Positions 34,989 to 39,518 of a stretch of DNA of 39,518 bases are shown here, in pieces (within the stretch, counting starts at the first letter, position 1; every line of letters begins with the position of its first letter). The DNA lies in the NCBI GenBank assembly GCA_902783165.1, contig CACZPU010000023.1:1-39518 (forward strand), read 5' to 3'. Source of the DNA: an uncultured Prevotellaceae bacterium. GTDB taxonomy: Bacteria > Bacteroidota > Bacteroidia > Bacteroidales > Bacteroidaceae. Position numbers and translations under genes: made by a program. Under the pieces are notes generated by a model. It saw only the letters and a list, made by a program, of their open reading frames with translations, did no database searches and was not told the DNA's origin.

Positions 34989-36647
34989 CTACACAACCTC
35001 AATCCCCATTTCTTTGCACAGTTCGAGGCTCATTTCCTTGAGTTTGTATTTCTGTATTTTACCGGAGCCCGTCAATGGGAATTCATCGATAAAGAATACG
35101 TATTTCGGTGTTTTATATCTTGCAATCTTGCCACGGCAGAACTCTCTGACATCCTCGGGCGCCATCTTCACACCTTCTTGAAGAATGATGAAGGCACCAA
35201 CCTCTTCTCCATATTTCTGAGAGGGGACGGCTGCCACCTGAACGTCTTTTATGCCAGGCATATGATAAAGGAATTCTTCTATTTCTCTTGGGTATACATT
35301 TTCGCCTCCACGGATAATCATGTCTTTTATACGCCCTGTGATTCTATAATAGCCGTTCTCGTCTTTTACACCTAAGTCGCCAGAATGCAGAAAGCCCTCA
35401 CGGTCGATTACCTCTGCCGTTGCTTCTGGATTCTTATAGTAACCTTTCATCACGTTAAATCCCCTACAGCACATCTCACCTTGAACACCAACTGGACACT
35501 CTTCACCAGTTTCGGGATCAATCACCCTTACTTCTACAAACGGGAAATCACGCCCAACAGTAGTGCATCGCTGCTCGAAAGAATCATCAAGACAAGTCTG
35601 TGTCATCCCTGGAGAGCTCTCGGTAAGTCCGTATACGCTTGTAATAGTCATGAACATCTTCTCCGAAACCTGTTTCATTAATTCTACAGGACACAAAGAA
35701 CCCGCCATAATACCCGTGCGAAGACTGCTCATATCGAACATGGAGAACATGGGGTGGTTGAGCTCGGCTATAAACATCGTAGGAACACCATAAAGAGCGG
35801 TACACCTTTCCTTATGGATGCTGGCAAGCACCACCAACGGATCGAATTTCTCCACCATCACTTGAGTACAGCCATGTGTGAGGCAATTCATCGTAGCTAG
35901 CACCACACCAAAACAATGGAACAACGGCACGCAAACGCACAGTTTATCTTCACTGGTGAATCCCATATTCTCACCTGTAAAGAAGCCATCGTTTGAAATG
36001 TTATAGTGTGAAAGCATCACACCTTTGGGAAACCCTGTTGTACCAGAAGTGTATTGCATATTCACCACATCGTGACAGCTTACATTAGCCTTTGCGTCAG
36101 CAAGCATGTCGTCATCGATGTTCTGTCCCAACAACAACAGTTCTGCCGTATTGTACATTCCACGATATTTCTCCATACCGATATAAACCACGTTTTTCAT
36201 ATGGGGGAACCGTTTGCTGCTAAGGTGTCCCCGCTCTGATACCTTCAGCTCAGGCAACATCTTGTAGGTCATATCAATATAGTCGCATTCCCATGTTCCA
36301 TCGGTAATACAAAGGGTATGCATATCCGAATTCTCACAAAGATATTCCAGCTCACTTTGTTTATAGTTGGTATTCACCGTGACAAGAACAGCTCCAATTT
36401 TTGCCGTGGCATAGAGGAATGTCAGCCAGTCGGGAACATTTGTTGCCCAAATGCCCACGTTGCTTCCTTTCCGCACTCCAATGGCCAGAAGTCCTTTTGC
36501 CAGGTTGTCCACCCGTTGATTGAATCCTTTCCATGTGAATCTGAGGTCACGATCGGAGTATACGATATACTCTTTGTCGGGAGTTCGCTCTGCCCAATAT
36601 TCGAGCCATTCGCCCAAAGTTCGTTCAGATAATTTTTGAATTTCCAT
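34989..36647 (-). CDS. AMP-forming acyl-CoA synthetase/ligase
   Basis: Adenylate-forming enzyme that activates a carboxylic acid, probably a fatty acid, as acyl-AMP and then acyl-CoA; 552 aa, cytoplasmic. The P-loop-like motif is [17 protein letters not shown]5 is [13 protein letters not shown]7 is [19 protein letters not shown] and A8 is [19 protein letters not shown]. The catalytic Lys lies in [14 protein letters not shown] (A10). The substrate cannot be told from the sequence; medium or long fatty acids are likely from the similarity to FadD-type ligases. It sits 34 nt behind the regulator gene and is probably cotranscribed with it. Confidence 0.93.
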   Translation of the reverse strand: MEIQKLSERTLGEWLEYWAERTPDKEYIVYSDRDLRFTWKGFNQRVDNLAKGLLAIGVRKGSNVGIWATNVPDWLTFLYATAKIGAVLVTVNTNYKQSELEYLCENSDMHTLCITDGTWECDYIDMTYKMLPELKVSERGHLSSKRFPHMKNVVYIGMEKYRGMYNTAELLLLGQNIDDDMLADAKANVSCHDVVNMQYTSGTTGFPKGVMLSHYNISNDGFFTGENMGFTSEDKLCVCVPLFHCFGVVLATMNCLTHGCTQVMVEKFDPLVVLASIHKERCTALYGVPTMFIAELNHPMFSMFDMSSLRTGIMAGSLCPVELMKQVSEKMFMTITSVYGLTESSPGMTQTCLDDSFEQRCTTVGRDFPFVEVRVIDPETGEECPVGVQGEMCCRGFNVMKGYYKNPEATAEVIDREGFLHSGDLGVKDENGYYRITGRIKDMIIRGGENVYPREIEEFLYHMPGIKDVQVAAVPSQKYGEEVGAFIILQEGVKMAPEDVREFCRGKIARYKTPKYVFFIDEFPLTGSGKIQKYKLKEMSLELCKEMGIEVV

Positions 36648-36681
36648 TGACTTGTTGTCTAATAGGTACTACGATACTACA

Positions 36682-37272
36682 TCAGAAGGGAATATACACC
36701 ACAGCCAATATCTTTGCACTTTTGCCGGGAACGCCATGCACATGATGCTTCACGATGGAATCATAAAAGATACTGTCATTCTTTTTCAACAGATACTTTT
36801 CCTTGCCATATTCCACTTCCACTTCACCATCCATCACATAAATAAACTCTTCCCCCTCATGAGCAGACAACTGGAAATTCTTGTTCTCATCAGGATGAAT
36901 GTCTATTACAAATGGTTCCATGTGACGTCCTGCTTTCTGCTGTGCCAACGGATGATACTCCATGTGCTTGCGCGAATCGGTTGCCCCGTTAGAAAAACTG
37001 ATACTGCTATTCTTTTCTCGCTCCTCAGCTCTGCAAATCACCGGCCCCAACTGATCATTATCGTCCATAAACGTACCAAGTCTTACACCCAATGCTCGGG
37101 CAACCTTAATCAGCGGTCCTAACGAGGGCAGATTTTGATCGTTCTCAATCGAGTTGATCTGCTCTATAGACAATCCACTACGTTCTGCAATATCTTCAAC
37201 AGAGAGACCTTTGGTCTCTCTGATTCGCCTAATTTTTATACCTACTATTGAATGATTAACTGACATATTCAT
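36682..37272 (-). CDS. HTH-XRE regulator with C-terminal cupin domain
   Basis: Transcription factor of 196 aa. An N-terminal helix-turn-helix of the XRE type covers about residues 10-65 (GIKIRRIRETKGLSVEDIAE, RSGLSIEQINSIENDQ, LIKVARALGVRL). A cupin_2 barrel spans about 115-190 (HEGEEFIYVMDGEVEVEYGK), likely the ligand-sensing part. This architecture is often found next to AMP-forming ligases, and here the ligase follows by 34 nt, so the pair probably forms a regulated unit that responds to the acid or its CoA ester. The promoter at 37304-37334 leaves a leader of about 25 nt. ATG 37272 is used; the ATG two codons later (37266) is also possible. Confidence 0.92.
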   Translation of the reverse strand: MNMSVNHSIVGIKIRRIRETKGLSVEDIAERSGLSIEQINSIENDQNLPSLGPLIKVARALGVRLGTFMDDNDQLGPVICRAEEREKNSSISFSNGATDSRKHMEYHPLAQQKAGRHMEPFVIDIHPDENKNFQLSAHEGEEFIYVMDGEVEVEYGKEKYLLKKNDSIFYDSIVKHHVHGVPGKSAKILAVVYIPF

Positions 37273-37303
37273 TTACTTATTATACCTTTCAACAATCAAG
37301 GCG

Positions 37304-37334
37304 CAAATATACGAATTTAAAACGAATCGGGCAA
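37304..37334 (-). promoter_or_regulatory. Promoter of the regulator/acyl-CoA ligase operon
   Basis: On the minus strand TTG (37332-37334), 20 nt, TATATTTG (37304-37311). The expected start is near 37297. Confidence 0.7.
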
Positions 37335-37388
37335 GAAAAATAACAAAAATCAAACAATTCGCACGAAAAAACTACCGATTTGCCGATA

Positions 37389-38630
37389 TCAAATGTTTCT
37401 TTTGCTGCCGAAACGGTATCCTATGCCCAACATCAGATGATTGGGAATCTTGAAATCGTGCAAACTGTAACCGATATGAAGATAGGCATGACGCCATACA
37501 TTCACTTTTAAAGCAAGAATCTGATAAAACCCCTTCATGTCCCCATGGCCATAAACACTATGCCCCACACCGGCATTGATTGAGAAATAAGGCATCACAA
37601 ACTCAGAACGTGCTGACAGCCCTAGCATCATCTGCCTATACGCTGCAGGTGTTTCCGTACATCTTATACGGTCTTCATATTTTTCAAGACGCAAATATTC
37701 CTTGCTTATGGTCAAATTTGCACTATGGTCATATATTCCGTCAAGAGCCATGGATACATTCAACTTATGACTGAAATTCCAAGTGGGACTGAAACTAAAA
37801 CCCGCCACGCCTGCAGAACCGGGAATGATATCCGTCCCATCGGCTCCCATGTCAATAAGTCCCTTGGAACGCCATGCCCCAAAGACCACAAGATCGTAGC
37901 TGATATGTTTTGCAAAAGGTGTTTTAGGCTCTATTCGTTTCTCCCGGAAGTCTTCACTGCGATTGAAATAGCAGGCAAGTCCCATCTTCACACCTAATAC
38001 ATTCAATCCGGAATTGGGCAACTTAGTGTTTCCATTAGAGAAATGACTCACCTGTACACCCACATTCAGGTCCATAATCTCCGAAAACTGCCAACAAAGA
38101 TAAACATCCAAGTCCATATAGGCAGTCACTTTTGAACCAATGATATGATTATCAGGGTTGTTCACCTTATCATAGGGTTTCCATCCGAATGTAAGTCCGA
38201 AATTCCACTCGTAGTTCAGTTTCATGTTCTTGGACAAACGGGCCAGCTGTGCTCCTTGAAACAAATAAAGAGAAAATGGGTTACCTGTCTGGTGGTTAAA
38301 CTCATGATAAGCTGCGCCAATACCTTGATATGGATTACCATATATACGTGCTTGCTTTGAAGAACTTGGCTGCATGAGTGCGTATTTCAGTCTGAAAGTA
38401 TTAGCATGATTCATTGTTCTGTGCTCAGAGTTGCCCCCTGTCAAATAATCATTGGTATGCAAGATAGCAGCAGGAAGGAATTCTGCTTCTATTCGGTGAA
38501 TCGTTTTTTGTGTGTCAGGCTGTATATATGCAGACTCCTGTTTCACTACAACTTGTGTAGTCAAAGAGTCCCTACTTTCAGCGTTGTTACAAAGAAGGAA
38601 CAACAGAGAGAACAGAATCGTTTTCAACAT
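37389..38630 (-). CDS. PagL-like acyloxyacyl hydrolase, outer-membrane barrel
   Basis: 413 aa with the signal peptide MLKTILFSLLFLLCNNAESR. The middle part (about 75-235) has barrel-like strands and the PagL-type motif VSHFSNGNTKLPNSGLN, with His196 and Ser198 in the H-x-S positions of the lipid A 3-O-deacylase catalytic site. At the third catalytic position, Glu in Pseudomonas PagL, there is Asn210. The C-terminal half (about 245-413) is further barrel-like sequence that is not found in the short PagL proteins. It probably remodels lipid A or another acylated outer-membrane lipid. It is on the same strand as the upstream helix-hairpin-helix gene, 113 nt away, and the downstream regulator has its own promoter. 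Confidence 0.85.
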   Translation of the reverse strand: MLKTILFSLLFLLCNNAESRDSLTTQVVVKQESAYIQPDTQKTIHRIEAEFLPAAILHTNDYLTGGNSEHRTMNHANTFRLKYALMQPSSSKQARIYGNPYQGIGAAYHEFNHQTGNPFSLYLFQGAQLARLSKNMKLNYEWNFGLTFGWKPYDKVNNPDNHIIGSKVTAYMDLDVYLCWQFSEIMDLNVGVQVSHFSNGNTKLPNSGLNVLGVKMGLACYFNRSEDFREKRIEPKTPFAKHISYDLVVFGAWRSKGLIDMGADGTDIIPGSAGVAGFSFSPTWNFSHKLNVSMALDGIYDHSANLTISKEYLRLEKYEDRIRCTETPAAYRQMMLGLSARSEFVMPYFSINAGVGHSVYGHGDMKGFYQILALKVNVWRHAYLHIGYSLHDFKIPNHLMLGIGYRFGSKRNI

Positions 38631-38743
38631 GCCTCACTTATGATATCAACAAAACACACAATCCTACAAATAAAACAGTATAAATAAACCAAAATAAATG
38701 TTCACAATTAGTCATTCACTCCCCAAGGAAAGGAAAAATGCCA

Positions 38744-39518
38744 TTAATAGTCTACATAAGGCAATAACTTCTTAATAATGTCATCGCTGAAATCAGGCGA
38801 CAAACTCAATTCATTAAGACTTTTCAGATTTCCATGAAGGCGACGATAATCAACAATTGCCTTTGCACGATAGAATCCAATGTATGGATGATTACGAAGC
38901 TGATTCAAAGACAATTTGTTAACATTCATTTTCCTGACCTCACTTTTTCCCAACACGAAATAAGGCAAAGCACTCTCAGGGAAACCATCAATCTCCAACA
39001 ACTGGGTTGTACTTACATACCCACCTAACCGATTGCCATATCGCAGAATGGCACGAGCATAAGCACTTCCTATTCCTGGAACTTTCTTTAACTCACTAGT
39101 ATCTGCTTGATTTAAGACAATCGTTTCACCTTTTTTCAACTTGACAGGATAACGCATGGAGTCTTGATGACAATTGTCATCAGAGGCATGAGACTGCGCC
39201 TGCTCACCTATCAATGTCGACGCAGGAAGATAGTCGGAAGAAATACGGATATATGGTTCCAACATCCTGTACTGTTTAACAGTAAGCCCATAAAGTCGAG
39301 CGAAATCGGAAGGTTTCCGATAAATGCCTCCCTTGCTTCTATACTTATATATATTACGTACTTGCCAAGGCCTCAAACCTAATTTAAGAAGTTGTGTACT
39401 ATCTGCTGTATTAGGATCGAAGGGAAACAGCTCTACTTGTTGAGTACCTTGCTCATAATAACCGGAAGATTCATGCTTAAAATGTCTATAACGCGGCCGT
39501 AGGTTCGTCGCTTGCTGA
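38744..39518 (-). CDS. Triple helix-hairpin-helix protein, 5' end outside the window
   Basis: The frame is open to the window edge, so the N-terminus is missing; at least 257 residues are visible. An in-frame TTG at 39376 is not a likely start, because conserved domain sequence continues upstream of it (ELFPFDPNTADSTQLLKLGL). Three ComEA-like helix-hairpin-helix units are seen: FDPNTADSTQLLKLGL with YGLTVKQYRMLEPYI, NQADTSELKKVPGIGSAYAR with YVSTTQLLEIDGF, and VNKLSLNQLRNHPYIGFYRA with LKSLNELSLSPDF. Bacteroidetes homologues of this kind usually begin with a single transmembrane anchor or signal and are about 300 aa, so most of the protein is present. They are annotated as DNA-binding or competence-like, without proof of role. 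Confidence 0.85.
   Translation of the reverse strand, partial: QQATNLRPRYRHFKHESSGYYEQGTQQVELFPFDPNTADSTQLLKLGLRPWQVRNIYKYRSKGGIYRKPSDFARLYGLTVKQYRMLEPYIRISSDYLPASTLIGEQAQSHASDDNCHQDSMRYPVKLKKGETIVLNQADTSELKKVPGIGSAYARAILRYGNRLGGYVSTTQLLEIDGFPESALPYFVLGKSEVRKMNVNKLSLNQLRNHPYIGFYRAKAIVDYRRLHGNLKSLNELSLSPDFSDDIIKKLLPYVDY

Overview
The window reads as a chromosomal segment of a Bacteroidales bacterium, most likely Prevotella or a close relative. No taxonomic marker was searched, so the genus is an inference. The evidence is AT-rich intergenic DNA, repeated promoters of the Bacteroidetes type (TTTG or TTG, about 20 nt, then TAnnTTTG), weak Shine-Dalgarno sites, and family content typical of the group: DUF4294, periplasmic S9, M16 and S41 peptidases, outer-membrane barrels, a class III ribonucleotide reductase, and a SUF system without an ISC system.

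Region 1 (1-7340) holds tRNA-Asn on the minus strand, a secreted S41 protease, an almost gene-free stretch of about 680 bp, and the translation/transcription operon rimP-nusA-infB. The operon has a clear promoter and a terminator-like hairpin in its short leader.

Region 2 (7360-15139) continues on the same strand with almost no gaps. Two tandem paralogous membrane sensors with HAMP and SpoIIE/PP2C phosphatase domains run directly into sufB, and the second overlaps it. sufC and sufD follow. The stretch rimP to sufD could be one long transcription unit joining ribosome maturation, a partner-switching type of phosphatase signalling and Fe-S cluster assembly.

Region 3 (15140-20900) has a non-coding gap of about 0.9 kb with one small ORF that may be a gene remnant. 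It is followed by sufS (cysteine desulfurase), rbfA, a LolC/E-type permease, and an LTA-synthase-family membrane protein whose key active-site residues appear to be replaced.

Region 4 (20913-25826, minus strand) is nrdD, nrdG, then an outer-membrane barrel protein with an N-terminal helix-hairpin-helix module. nrdD has a leader with a duplicated palindrome, and a terminator-like hairpin separates nrdD from nrdG.

Region 5 (25827-34960) contains an S9 prolyl-oligopeptidase-family enzyme, a WG-repeat-like protein of unknown function on the minus strand, a mannose-1-phosphate guanylyltransferase, an M16 double-domain metalloprotease and a DUF4294 protein, separated by clear terminators and promoters.

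Region 6 (34989-39518, minus strand) contains a regulator (HTH plus cupin) paired with an AMP-forming acyl-CoA ligase, a PagL-like outer-membrane acyloxyacyl hydrolase, and a secreted-type triple helix-hairpin-helix protein cut by the window end. I saw no CRISPR array, insertion sequence, phage gene or integrase. The most interesting items are the tandem phosphatases joined to suf, the apparent LtaS-family pseudoenzyme, the helix-hairpin-helix/barrel fusion behind nrdDG, and the RNA or DNA structures in the nrdD and rimP leaders.
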